The notes beneath the pieces were generated by a model that saw nothing but the letters and a program-made list of their open reading frames with translations, was not told the DNA's origin and made no database searches. 64,000 nt of DNA from Solen grandis. Its lineage: Eukaryota > Mollusca > Bivalvia > Adapedonta > Solenidae. Shown one piece after another: positions 1 to 11,549 of this stretch (positions are counted from its first letter, which is position 1; every line of letters begins with the position of its first letter). Both the position numbers and the translations under genes were made by a program. The stretch lies in assembly GCA_021229015.1 (NCBI GenBank), contig CM037795.1:20230889-20294888 (forward strand), written 5' to 3'.

Positions 1-947
1 GTTATGTATTGTTATGTTTTAAAGGGCCTCACAATTAAAAAGTTAAAATGAAATTTCAAAGGTCAAGGTCATATTACGATAATTGTGTTTTTATTCGGAT
101 CCGAATAGCTCCAAAACAAAAAATATTTTATTGAAAGTATATAAACAAAAGTTTTAGTTCTTGAATAGCCCTTTCCAGTGATGTTTAGGTTTTGAAGATC
201 GGACTTGATTTGGTCATATTACGGCAGTCCAAAGTTTGATCCTTTTTTGGAATAATTGTAAATCAGTTTTTATGCTTCAAATTGTGATATATAAGGAATA
301 GAATGTTCGACTAGTGCGACTTGTATGCTTCATTGAACCATTTGCTGCATTTCTAGGTACCTAATAGTAAAATTTTACTCAATTTTGTTTCTCATTTTGC
401 TGCTAGGGGGCGCTTGGCTTGAAATCACCCTTTATTACTAAAATGATTAAAGTCTGATTTTTATGCAATTTTTTGCATTCTGTTCCTTGGTGACATCAAT
501 TTGAAACAACACTAAAATATTTATGCGATATTTCATGAAAATGATAGTAATTCAATGCAACATTAGTTCGTTATAATGTTAAGTGGCATATCGCATTGTC
601 GCGTGTCATTTTATACTGTTGTGTGTCGTTTGCAATTGTTGTTTATCGAGTACAATTGTCGTATGTCATCCTCATAAAGCAACACACACATATAATGTTG
701 CAGTACCCGAAGTCTGTAAAAAAAGTTTTCAAGTTTGCGACTACATTACAGACAGGTAATACTTAGAAGTATTCTTCTTGGTAAAAAGTCTGCTTAAACA
801 TTGCGACAAAAATGTTTGAAAGATCACTGTATTCAACAGTATTCAAAAAGCCATTGAACGAAGAAATATGTTTTTCGAAACATGTGACTCGTGAACTGAA
901 TGGAATTGCTTTTGCGAAAACCGATGATATCGCATTAGCGATTCTAG
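1..947 (+). repeat. Composite repeat element E0 (3' part only)
   Basis: This is the 3' portion of an element whose start lies outside the window. It holds an AGGTCAAGGTCA site (60-71), a CTCF-like core (400-413, CTGCTAGGGGGCGC) and a tail module (about 440-947) rich in CATTGTCG/TGTGTCGTTTGCAATTG phrases. It ends in a stem-loop ATCGC-ATTA-GCGAT followed by TCTAG and then T, which resembles a Helitron 3' end. Near-identical copies end at 11536 and 19163. A frame of about 100 codons crosses the junction with the next element; it has no recognisable domain and is treated as chance. Confidence 0.8.
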
Positions 948-960
948 TTTTTATTATTTT

Positions 961-3900
961 TCTAACCTTTTTTTGTGAACGGCATATCACCATGATAGAA
1001 AAAAGTCACATGTATGAAAATTTTATCAGTTATTACCACGTATTTGAAAATGATCCTAACGTTGAGAAAATTTTCATTTATGTCTTACTTTTCCCGCCAG
1101 GGGGCGTTTTGCATGAAATTTATTAATGGCTAATAACTCACTTATTTGAGGTCCGATTCAAATGCGGTTTTTTGCATTCTGTTCCTTGTTGATAGCCAAA
1201 TAAAATATGATAGGTTTCGAGGGTACGTGTCGCTGAAAGTATTTGACCTACAGAAGGTTGAAAGTTCGAACCTCTCAAAAAACTGTGCAAATGAGGGTAG
1301 GTCTACGAAAAACCTATCCATTTTTGTTAGAGATCAGATAGAAGAATTCTGTTTGCTGCAAATGATTTGCAAGACATATACGCACAAAATATATGGGGTG
1401 GCGAATTTAAGAAATGTATGGTTTGTCCTCTGGAAACGGTCAAACTTCACTAAATTTTAGGAAAAGTTAAAGTTTCAAAAACATGTTTTTTATCGCTTCT
1501 GACTTTATTTTTAGTTCATTCTTCATGATATTTTCACAAGTTATGTATTGTTATGTCTGAAAGGGGATCACAATTAAAAAGTTAAAAAATAAATGAAAAG
1601 GTCAAGGTCATATTACGATTATTGTGTTTTTATTCGGCCCCAAGTAGCTCAAAAACTAAAAATAATTCATTGAGAGTATATGTACAAAAGTTTTAGATCT
1701 TGAAGAGCCCTTTTCATTAATGTTTAGTTTTTGAAGATCGGACTTGATTTGGTCATATTACGGCAGTCCAAAGTTTGATCCTTTTTTGGAATAATTGTTA
1801 TACCATTTTATGCTTAAAATTGTGATATATAAGAAATAGAAAGTTCGACTAGTGCGACTTGTATACTTTATTGAACTGTTTGCTGCATTGCTAGGTACCT
1901 AATGGTAAAATTTTAATCAATTTTGTTTCTCATTTTGCCGCTAGGGTGCGCTTTGCTTGAAATCACTCTTTTGCTTATAACTCAAAAAGTTGAAGCCTGA
2001 TTCAAATGCGGTTTGTTGCATTATGTTCATTGTTGATAGCCTAATAAAATAGGATAAATTCAAGGTATGAGTGACTGAAAAGTTTGAGTTAGTAACGGAA
2101 GGTTGAGAGTTCGAACCTCGCAAAAAACTGTGCAGATGAGGGTAGGTCTACGAAAAACCTATCCATTTTTGTTAGACATCAGATAGAAGAATTCTGTTTG
2201 CTGCATATTATTTACAAGACATATATGCAAAAAATATATGAGGTGGCGAAATTAATAAATGCATGGTTTGTCCTCTAGAAACGGTCAAACTTCACTAAAT
2301 TTTAGGAAAAATTAAAATTTCATAAACATGTTTTTTGTCGCTCCTGACTTTATTTTTAGTTCATTCTTCATGATATTTTCACAATTTATGTATTGTTATG
2401 TTTGAAAGGGCCTCACAATTAAAAAGTTTAAAAATGAATGAAAAGGTCAAGGTCATATTACGATTATTGTGTTTATATTCGGCCCCAAATAGCTCCAAAA
2501 CTAAAAATATTTCAATGAGAGTATATAAACAAAAGTTTTAGTTCTTCAAGAGCTCTTTCCATTGAGGTTTAGTTTTTGAAGATCGGACTTGATTTGGTCA
2601 TTTTACGGCAGTCCAAACTTTGATCCTTTTTTGGAATAGTTGTAAATCAGTTTTTATGCTTCAAATTGTGATATATAAGAAATAGAATGTTCGACTAGTG
2701 CGACTTGTATACTTGATTGAACTATTTGCTGCATTGCTAGGTACCTAATGGAAAAATTGTAATCTTTTTTTCTTTTCTTCTCATTTTGCCGCTAGGGGGC
2801 GCTTAGCTTGGAAGCACTCTTCTACTTATAACTCAAAAAGTTGAAGTCTGATCCAAATGCGGTTTGTTGCATTGTGTTCCTTGTTAATAGCCTAAAAAAA
2901 AAAATGATAGTTTCTAGGAATGAGTGGTTGAAAAATTTTGAGCAAGTAACGGAAGGTTGAAAGTTCGAACCTCGCAAAAAAAAAAAAAAAAAAAAAATGT
3001 GCAGATTAGGGTAGGTCTACGAAAAACCTATCCATTTTTGTTAGACATCAAATAAAAGAATTCTGTTTACTGCAAATGATTTGAAAGACATATACGCACA
3101 AACTATACGGGGTGGCAAATTTAAGAAATGCATGGTTTGTCCTCTAGAAACGGTCAAACTTCACTAAATTTTAGGAAAAATTAAATTTTCAAAAACATAT
3201 TTTTTGTCGCTCCTGACTTAATTTTTAGTTCATTCTTCATGATATTTTCACATTTTATGTATTGTTATGTTTGAAAGGGCCTCACGATTAAAAGATTAAA
3301 AAATAAATGAAAAGGTCAAGGTCATATTACGATTATTGTGTTTTTATTCGGCCCCAAAGAGCTCCAAAACTACAAATATTTCATTGAAAGTATATGAACA
3401 AAAGTTTTAGTTCTTCAAGAGCTCTTTCCAGTGATGTTAAGTTTTTGAAGATCGGGGTTGAATTGGTTGAGTTATGGCAGAAAGGCGAAAAGTGTACTTT
3501 TAACGAAATTGAAACGCTGTAGTTTCATGAATTTTGAGTCAAAAATTATGATTTCTTCAGGATTAAGACACTGAAAAGTGAAGTGATGTATACTGCAAGG
3601 AATATTTGTTTGGTCACGTGATTATGACGTCATGCATATTTAAGCAAGAATTATTAAAAAAATCATATAAAATCGGCAAGTTGGCGTATGAAGTTGAAAT
3701 TTGCAGGATTGCCGTAGCCTACGGTGTGCAAAAAGTCCTGAAAATTTCAGATGATTCCTTCAACAAACATGGCAGATATTCATGTTTTTCGGATAAGGGC
3801 TTGTACACGAAAATCTAGCAAGTTGAAGTAAGAAAAGAAGGCGGTTATTGGGTTGGTTACCCTCTATCCGGACGTTCCTACGCAGGAATAGTGCCCGTGT

Positions 3901-4022
3901 TGAAAGGTGAATTGCGATGCGTATTTGAGAGAATGAGGTGCATTTTAGGATGCAATTGTGTACACCAGGACCGATAAGCATATTGCCTTTGTCATTACGG
4001 CTTTCTCCAAACTTTTATTATT
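961..4022 (+). mobile_element. Composite repeat element E1, non-autonomous
   Basis: It begins with TCTAACC directly after the T-rich spacer that follows the CTAG end of E0. It contains three tandem core modules of about 850 bp, with CTCF-like cores at 1094, 1938 and 2789. Each core runs in this order: CTCF-like core, AACTCAAAAAGTT-type stretch, tRNA-like A/B boxes, GGGTAGGTCTACGAAAAACC, AGGTCAAGGTCA, GAAGATCGGACTTGATTTGG, CTAGGTACCTAATGG. The last part (about 3450-4022) is a different tail module with an E-box and a CRE (3615-3632). It ends at the hairpin cassette, not at CTAG. No transposition protein is encoded. E5 is its near-duplicate with one core module fewer. Confidence 0.75.
3615..3632. 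promoter_or_regulatory. E-box plus CRE pair in E1 tail module
   Basis: CACGTG (3615-3620) is followed four bases later by the palindrome TGACGTCA (3625-3632), then ATGCATATTTAAG, a weak octamer/TATA-like stretch. The pair recurs in E5 (13331-13348). In E2 and E3 the E-box remains (6044, 8487) but the CRE is mutated to TGATTTCA. These motifs are known bHLH and CREB/ATF targets in animals; use here is unproven. Confidence 0.35.
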
Positions 4023-4132
4023 AGGTTTTCGCACCTCGCAGTGCGGAAACCTATTGTTCTTCTTCTGTTTTATTTTTTTTTTTTTTTTGGTTTTAAAATT
4101 TTTGTTTTTTTTTTTTTTTTTTTTTTTTTTTT
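4023..4132 (+). repeat. Hairpin cassette plus long T tract, one copy
   Basis: The cassette AGGTTTTCGCA-CCTCGCAG-TGCGGAAACCT, one mismatch from a perfect hairpin, is followed by ATTGTTCTTCTTCTG and a long impure T tract. It sits exactly at the junction between E1 and E2. The same cassette occurs at other junctions in one to four copies. Confidence 0.8.
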
Positions 4133-6477
4133 GTGAACGGCATAGCTCCGAGGTGAGAAAAGCCACATCTATGAAACTTTTATCAGTAATAACCACGTAT
4201 TTGAAGATGATCCTAACGTCGAGATAATTTTCATCTTTGTTTTGATTTTCCCGCCAGGGGGCGTTTTATATGAAAATGTTTAATAAGCAATATCTCAATT
4301 ATTTGAGGTCCGATTCAAATGCGGTTTTTGCATAATGTTCCTTGTAAATAGCCCAATAAAATATGATAGGTTCCAAAAATTTGCGTATATAAAAACTTTC
4401 GTGCTACAGGAGGTTGAAAGTTCGAATCTCGCAAAAACTGTGAAATAAGGGTAGGTCTACCAAAAACGTGCCCATTTTATTCAGAGATGAGATAGAAGAA
4501 TTTTGTTTGTTGCATATGATTTGCAAGACATATACGCACAAAATATATGGGGTGGCGATTTTTAGAAATGCATGGTTTGTTCACAGTACGAGGTCAAACA
4601 TAACCAATATTTTCGAAAAGTCAACATTTTAAAAGCATGACTTTTAAGGTTATTTGCAGCTCCTGACTTTCTTTTTTGTTCAATCTTCATCATTTTTTCA
4701 CTGTTAATGCATTTTTATAAAACAAATAAAATCATAGAAAAAAAATCACCCATAATATGCAAAGGTCAAGGTCATATACCTATTATTATTAGTTATATCG
4801 GCATAAAATAGCTCCAAATCTAAAAATATTTTATAGAAAGTATATGAACAAAAGTTTTAGTTTGTGAAGAGATCTTTCCATTGGTGTTTAGTTTTTGAAG
4901 ATCGGACTTCATTTGATCAAATTACCACAGTCCAAAGTTTGATCCTTTTATCAAACAAGTGTAAATCCGTATATTTCCTCTTTATTGCAGCTCCTGGCCT
5001 TATTTTTTGATCAATCTTCATCATTTTTTCACTGTTTATGCATTTAAATAATACTAATAAAACCGTAGTAAATAACGATGAAAATATGCAAAGGTCAAGG
5101 TCATAATACCGATTATTGTTATTTTTATCGGCACGAAATAGCTTCAAATCTAAAAACATTTTATAGAAAGTATATGAACAAAAGTTTTAGTTTGTGAAGA
5201 GATCTTTCCATTGGTGTTTAGTTTTTGAAGATCGGACTTCATTTGATCAAATTACCACAGTCCAAAGTTTGATCCTTTTATCAAACAAGTGTAAATCCGT
5301 ATATTTCCTCTTTATTGCAGCTCCTGGCCTTATTTTTTGATCAATCTTCATCATTTTTTCACTGTTTATGCATTTAAATAATACAAATAAAACCGTAGTA
5401 AATAACGATGAAAATATGCAACGGTCAAGGTCATAATACCGATTATTGTTATTTTTATCGGCACGAAATAGCTTCAAATCTAAAAACATTTTATAGAAAG
5501 TATATGAACAAAAGTTTTAGTTTGTGAAGAGTTCTTTCCATTGGTGTTTAGTTTTTGAAGATCGGACTTCATTTGATCAAATTACCACAGTCCAAAGTTT
5601 GATCCTTTTATCAAACAAGTGTAAATCCGTATGTTTCCTCTTTTTTGCAGCTCCTGACCTTATTTTTTGTTCAATCTTCATTATTTTTTCACTGTTTATG
5701 CATTTAAATAATACAAATAAACTGATAGTAAATAACGATGAAAGTATGCAAAGGTCAAGGTCATAACCTTTTTTTATCGGCACGAAATAGCTTCAAATCT
5801 AAAAATATTTTATAGAAAGTATATGAACAAAAGTTTTAGTTTGTGAAGAGATCTTTCCATTGGTGTTTAGTTTTTGAAGATCGGGGTTGAATTGGTTGAG
5901 TTATGACAGAAAGGCGAAAAGTGTACTTTTAACGAAATTGAAACGCTGTAGTTTCATGAACTTTGAGTCAAAAATTATGATTTCTTCAGCATTAACACAC
6001 TGAAAAGTGAAGTGATGTATACTGCAAGGAATACTTGTTTGGTCACGTGATTATGATTTCATGCATATTTAAGCAGAAATTATTTAAAAAATCATATAAA
6101 ATCGAAAAGTTGATGTTTGAAGTTGAAATTTGCAAGAATGCCGTAGACTACAATGTGCAAAATGTCCTGAAAAATTCAAGTGATTCCGTCAACAAACATG
6201 GCAGATATTCATGTTTTTCGGATAAGGGCTTGTATACGAAAATCTAGCAATTTGACGTAAGAGAAGAAGGCGGTTATTGGGTTGGTTACCCACGATCCGG
6301 ACGTTCCTACGCAGGAAAGAGTGCCCGTGTTGAAAGGTGAATTGCGATGCGTATTTGAGAGAATGAGGTGCATTTTAGGATGCAATGGTGTACACCAGGA
6401 CCGATAAGCACATTGCCTTTGTTATAACGGCTTTCTTCAAACTTTTATTACGGCTTTCAGCCTCAAGTAGAATTATT
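4133..6477 (+). mobile_element. Composite repeat element E2
   Basis: It begins at GTGAACGGCATAG; the TCTAACC leader seen in sister elements has been replaced by T tract. It carries one CTCF-like core (4251-4264), a tRNA-like box pair and then a 330-bp tandem array (4656-5895), each repeat with its own TCAAGGTCA site. It closes with the E1-type tail module, with the CRE mutated. It is almost identical to E3; visible differences are single-base indels and an 11-base deletion near 5766. It has no transposition gene. Confidence 0.75.
4656..5895 (+). repeat. 330-bp tandem array inside E2
   Basis: Landmark GCAGCTCCTG recurs at about 4656, 4987, 5317 and 5647, giving a period of 330-331 bp over nearly four copies. 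Each copy includes a TCAAGGTCA site and GAAGATCGGACTTCATTTGA. Because 330 is divisible by three, the same 80-codon minus-strand frame is open in successive copies; it has no recognisable domain and is not called as a gene. Confidence 0.8.
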
Positions 6478-6550
6478 AGGTTTTCGCATCGCAGTGCGAA
6501 AACCTATTGTTCTTCTTCTGTTTCTTTTTTTTTTTTTTTTTTTTTATTTT
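6478..6550 (+). repeat. Hairpin cassette plus T tract, one copy
   Basis: AGGTTTTCGCA-TCGCAG-TGCGAAAACCT forms a perfect 11-bp stem and is followed by ATTGTTCTTCTTCTG and a T tract. It separates E2 from E3, and TCTAACCC of E3 starts at 6551. Confidence 0.8.
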
Positions 6551-8920
6551 TCTAACCCTTTTTTGTGAACGGCATAGCTCCGAGGTGAGAAAAGCCACAT
6601 CTATGAAACTTTTATCAGTAATAACCACGTATTTGAAGATGATCCTAACGTCGAGATAATTTTCATCTTTGTTTTGATTTTCCCGCCAGGGGGCGTTTTA
6701 TATGAAAATGTTTAATAAGCAATATCTCAATTATTTGAGGTCCGATTCAAATGCGGTTTTTGCATAATGTTCCTTGTAAATAGCCCAATAAAATATGATA
6801 GGTTCCAAAAATTTGCGTATATAAAAACTTTCGTGCTACAGGAGGTTGAAAGTTCGAATCTCGCAAAAACTGTGAAATAAGGGTAGGTCTACCAAAAACG
6901 TGCCCATTTTATTCAGAGATGAGATAGAAGAATTTTGTTTGTTGCATATGATTTGCAAGACATATACGCACAAATATATGGGGTGGCGATTTTTAGAAAT
7001 GCATGGTTTGTTCACAGTACGAGGTCAAACATAACCAATATTTTCGAAAAGTCAACATTTTAAAAGCATGACTTTTAAGGTTATTTGCAGCTCCTGACTT
7101 TCTTTTTTGTTCAATCTTCATCATTTTTTCACTGTTAATGCATTTTTATAAAACAAATAAAATCATAGAAAAAAAATCACCCATAATATGCAAAGGTCAA
7201 GGTCATATACCTATTATTATTAGTTATATCGGCATAAAATAGCTCCAAATCTAAAAATATTTTATAGAAAGTATATGAACAAAAGTTTTAGTTTGTGAAG
7301 AGATCTTTCCATTGGTGTTTAGTTTTTGAAGATCGGACTTCATTTGATCAAATTACCACAGTCCAAAGTTTGATCCTTTTATCAAACAAGTGTAAATCCG
7401 TATATTTCCTCTTTATTGCAGCTCCTGGCCTTATTTTTTGATCAATCTTCATCATTTTTTCACTGTTTATGCATTTAAATAATACTAATAAAACCGTAGT
7501 AAATAACGATGAAAATATGCAAAGGTCAAGGTCATAATACCGATTATTGTTATTTTTATCGGCACGAAATAGCTTCAAATCTAAAAACATTTTATAGAAA
7601 GTATATGAACAAAAGTTTTAGTTTGTGAAGAGATCTTTCCATTGGTGTTTAGTTTTTGAAGATCGGACTTCATTTGATCAAATTACCACAGTCCAAAGTT
7701 TGATCCTTTTATCAAACAAGTGTAAATCCGTATATTTCCTCTTTTATTGCAGCTCCTGGCCTTATTTTTTGATCAATCTTCATCATTTTTTCACTGTTTA
7801 TGCATTTAAATAATACAAATAAAACCGTAGTAAATAACGATGAAAATATGCAACGGTCAAGGTCATAATACCGATTATTGTTATTTTTATCGGCACGAAA
7901 TAGCTTCAAATCTAAAAACATTTTATAGAAAGTATATGAACAAAAGTTTTAGTTTGTGAAGAGTTCTTTCCATTGGTGTTTAGTTTTTGAAGATCGGACT
8001 TCATTTGATCAAATTACCACAGTCCAAAGTTTGATCCTTTTATCAAACAAGTGTAAATCCGTATGTTTCCTCTTTTTTGCAGCTCCTGACCTTATTTTTT
8101 GTTCAATCTTCATTATTTTTTCACTGTTTATGCATTTAAATAATACAAATAAACTGATAGTAAATAACGATGAAAGTATGCAAAGGTCAAGGTCATAATA
8201 CCGATTATTGTTTTTTTTATCGGCACGAAATAGCTTCAAATCTAAAAATATTTTATAGAAAGTATATGAACAAAAGTTTTAGTTTGTGAAGAGATCTTTC
8301 CATTGGTGTTTAGTTTTTGAAGATCGGGGTTGAATTGGTTGAGTTATGACAGAAAGGCGAAAAGTGTACTTTTAACGAAATTGAAACGCTGTAGTTTCAT
8401 GAACTTTGAGTCAAAAATTATGATTTCTTCAGCATTAACACACTGAAAAGTGAAGTGATGTATACTGCAAGGAATACTTGTTTGGTCACGTGATTATGAT
8501 TTCATGCATATTTAAGCAGAAATTATTTAAAAAATCATATAAAATCGAAAAGTTGATGTTTGAAGTTGAAATTTGCAAGAATGCCGTAGACTACAATGTG
8601 CAAAATGTCCTGAAAAATTCAAGTGATTCCGTCAACAAACATGGCAGATATTCATGTTTTTCGGATAAGGGCTTGTATACGAAAATCTAGCAATTTGACG
8701 TAAGAGAAGAAGGCGGTTATTGGGTTGGTTACCCACGATCCGGACGTTCCTACGCAGGAAAGAGTGCCCGTGTTGAAAGGTGAATTGCGATGCGTATTTG
8801 AGAGAATGAGGTGCATTTTAGGATGCAATGGTGTACACCAGGACCGATAAGCACATTGCCTTTGTTATAACGGCTTTCTTCAAACTTTTATTACGGCTTT
8901 CAGCCTCAAGTAGAATTATT
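6551..8920 (+). mobile_element. Composite repeat element E3, near-identical to E2
   Basis: From GTGAACGG at 6565 this copies E2 with an offset of 2431-2443 bp. It has the same single CTCF-like core (6683-6696), the same 330-bp tandem array (7087-8325) and the same tail module ending at the hairpin cassette. The few differences are short indels. This is either a very recent tandem duplication or an assembly duplication. Confidence 0.75.
7087..8325 (+). repeat. 330-bp tandem array inside E3
   Basis: This is the counterpart of the E2 array, with GCAGCTCCTG landmarks at about 7087, 7418, 7749 and 8079. One copy carries an extra T that shifts the minus-strand frame open in the other copies, which argues against coding. 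Confidence 0.8.
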
Positions 8921-9167
8921 AGGTTTTCGCATCGCAGTGCGAAAACCTATTGTTCTTCTTCTGTTTCTTTTTTTTTTTTAGGTTTTCGCATCGCTTGCGA
9001 AAACCTATTGTTCTTCTTCTGTTTTATTTTTTTTTTAGGTTTTCGCATCGCTTGCGAAAACCTATTGTTCTTCTTCTGTTTTATTTTTTAGGTTTTCGCA
9101 CCTCGCAGTGCGAAAACCTATTGTTCTTCTTCTGTTTTATTTTTTTTTTTTTTTTTTTTATTATTTT
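8921..9167 (+). repeat. Hairpin cassette, four tandem copies
   Basis: Four cassettes start at about 8921, 8980, 9037 and 9090. Each is a hairpin (AGGTTTTCGCA or AGGTTTTCGC arm), then ATTGTTCTTCTTCTG, then a T tract of variable length. Loops differ between copies (ATCGCAG, ATCGCTT, CCTCGCAG types), so they are not simply one copy replicated once. Confidence 0.85.
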
Positions 9168-11536
9168 TCTAACCTTTTTTTGTGAACGGCATATCACCAT
9201 GATAGAAAAAAGTCACATGTATGAAATTTTAATCAGTTATTACCACGTATTTCAACTTGATCCTAACGTTGAGAAAATTTTCATTTATGTCTTTCTTTTC
9301 CCGCCAGGGGGCGTTTTGCATGAAATTTATTAATGGCTAATAACTCACTTATTTGAGGTCCGATTCAAATGCGGTTTTTTGCATTCTGTTCCTTGTTGAT
9401 AGCCAAATAAAATATGATAGGTTTCGAGGGTACGTGTCGCTGAAAGTATTTGAGCTACAGAAGGTTGAATGTTCGAACCTCGCAAAAAACTGTGCAAATG
9501 AGGGTAGGTCTACGAAAAACCTATCCATTTTTGTTAGAGATCAGATAGAAGAATTCTGTTTGCTGCAAATGATTTGCAAGACATATACGCACAAAATATA
9601 TGGGGTGGCGAATTTAAGAAATGTATGGTTTGTCCTCTGCAAATGGTCAAACTTCACTAAATTTTAGGAAAATTTAAAGTTTCAAAAACATGTTTTTTAT
9701 CGCTTCTGACTTTATTTTTTGTTAATTCTTCATGATATTTTCACATGTAATGTATTTTTATGTTTGAAAGGGTCTCATAATTAAAAATTTTAAAAATAAT
9801 TGAAAAGGTCAAGGTCATGTTACGATTATTGTGTTTTTATTCGGCCCCAAATAGCTCAAAAACTAAAAATATTTCATTGAGAGTATATGAACAAAAGTTT
9901 TAGTTCTTTAAGAGCTCTTTCCAGTGATGTTTAGTTTTCGAAGATCGGACTTGATTTGGTCATATTACGGCAGTCCAAAGTTTGATCCTTTTTTGGAATA
10001 ATTGTAAATCAGTTTTTATGCTTCAAATTGTGATATATAAGAAATAGAATGTTCGACTAGTGGGACTTGCGTACTTGATTGAACTATTTCCTGCATTGCT
10101 AGGTACCTAATGGTAAAATTTTAATCAATTTTGTTTCTCATTTTGCCGCTAGGGGGCGCTTAGATTGAAAGCACTCTTCTACTTATAACTCAAAAAGTTA
10201 AAGCCTGATCCAAATGCGGTTTATTGCATTATGTTTCTTGTTGATAGCCGAATAAAATATGATAGTTTCTAGGTATGAGTGGCTGAAACTTTTTGAGCTA
10301 GCAACGGAAGGTTGAAAGTTCGAACCTCGCAAAAAACTGTGCAGATGAGGGTATGTGTACGAAAAACCTATCCGTTTTTGTTAGACATCAGATAGAAGAA
10401 TTCTGTTTGCTGCAAATGATTTGCAAGACATATTCGCACAAAATATATGGGGTAGCGAATTTAATAAATGCATGGTTTGTCCTCTAGAAACGGTCAAACT
10501 TCACTAAATTTTACGAAAAATTAAAATTTCGAAAGATGTTTTTTGTCGCTCCTGACTTTATTTTTAGTTCATTCTTCATGATATGTTCACAAGTTATGTA
10601 TTGTTATGTTTGAAAGGGCCTCACAATTAAAAAGTTAAAATGAAATTTCAAAGGTCAAGGTCATATTACGATAATTGTGTTTTTATTCGGCTCCAAATAT
10701 CTCAAAAACAAAAAATATTTTATTGAAAGTATATAAACAAAAGTTTTAGTTCTTGAATAGCCCTTTCCAGTGATGTTTAGTTTTTGAAGATCGGACTTGA
10801 TTTGGTCATTTTACGGCAGTCCAAAGTTTTATCCTATTTAGAACAATTGTAAATCAGTTTTTATGCTTCAAATTGTGATATATAAGGAATAGAATGTTCG
10901 ACTAGTGCGACTTGTATGCTTCATTGAACCATTTGCTGTATTTCTAGGTACCTAATAGTAAAATTTTACTCAATTTTGTTTCTCATTTTGCTGCTAGGGG
11001 GCGCTTGGCTTGAAATCAGCCTTTATTACTAAAATAATTAGAGTCTGATTTTTATGCAATTTTTTACATTCTGTTCCTTGGTGACATCAATTTGAAACAA
11101 CACTAAAATATTTATGCGATATTTCATGAAAATGATAGTAATTCAATTCAACATTAGTTCGTTATTATGTTAAGTGGCATATCGCATTGTCGCGTGTCAT
11201 TTTATACTGTTGTGTGTCGTTTGCAATTGTTGTTTATCGAGTACAATTGTCGTATGTCAACCTCATAAAGCAACACACACATATAATGTTGCAGTACCCA
11301 AAGTCTGTAAAAAAAGTTTTCAAGTTTGCGACTACATTACAGACAGGTAATACTTAAAAGTATTCTTCTTGGTAAAAAGTCTGCTTAAACATTGCGACAA
11401 AAATGTTTGAAAGATCACTGTATTCAACAGTATTCAAAAAGCCATTGAACGAAGAAATGTTTTTCGAAACATGTGACTCGTGAACTGAATGGAATTGATT
11501 TTGCGAAAACCGATGATATCGCATTAGCGATTCTAG
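9168..11536 (+). mobile_element. Composite repeat element E4
   Basis: It starts TCTAACC and holds CTCF-like cores at 9301, 10146 and 10991 (about 845-bp spacing). It ends with the E0-type tail module and stem-loop ATCGC-ATTA-GCGAT, then TCTAG (CTAG 11533-11536) and T. Positions 10593-11536 match 1-947 almost base for base. It has no recognisable protein. Confidence 0.75.
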
Positions 11537-11549
11537 TTTTTATTATTTT

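Noticed and set aside
4917..8239. Six near-identical minus-strand frames of about 80 codons
   Set aside because: They are explained by a 330-bp repeat period and recent duplication; at least one copy is frame-shifted.
8921..9167. Regularly spaced palindromic repeats as a CRISPR array
   Set aside because: Spacing segments are the same CTTCTTCTG/T-tract sequence and not unique spacers, and there is no cas gene.
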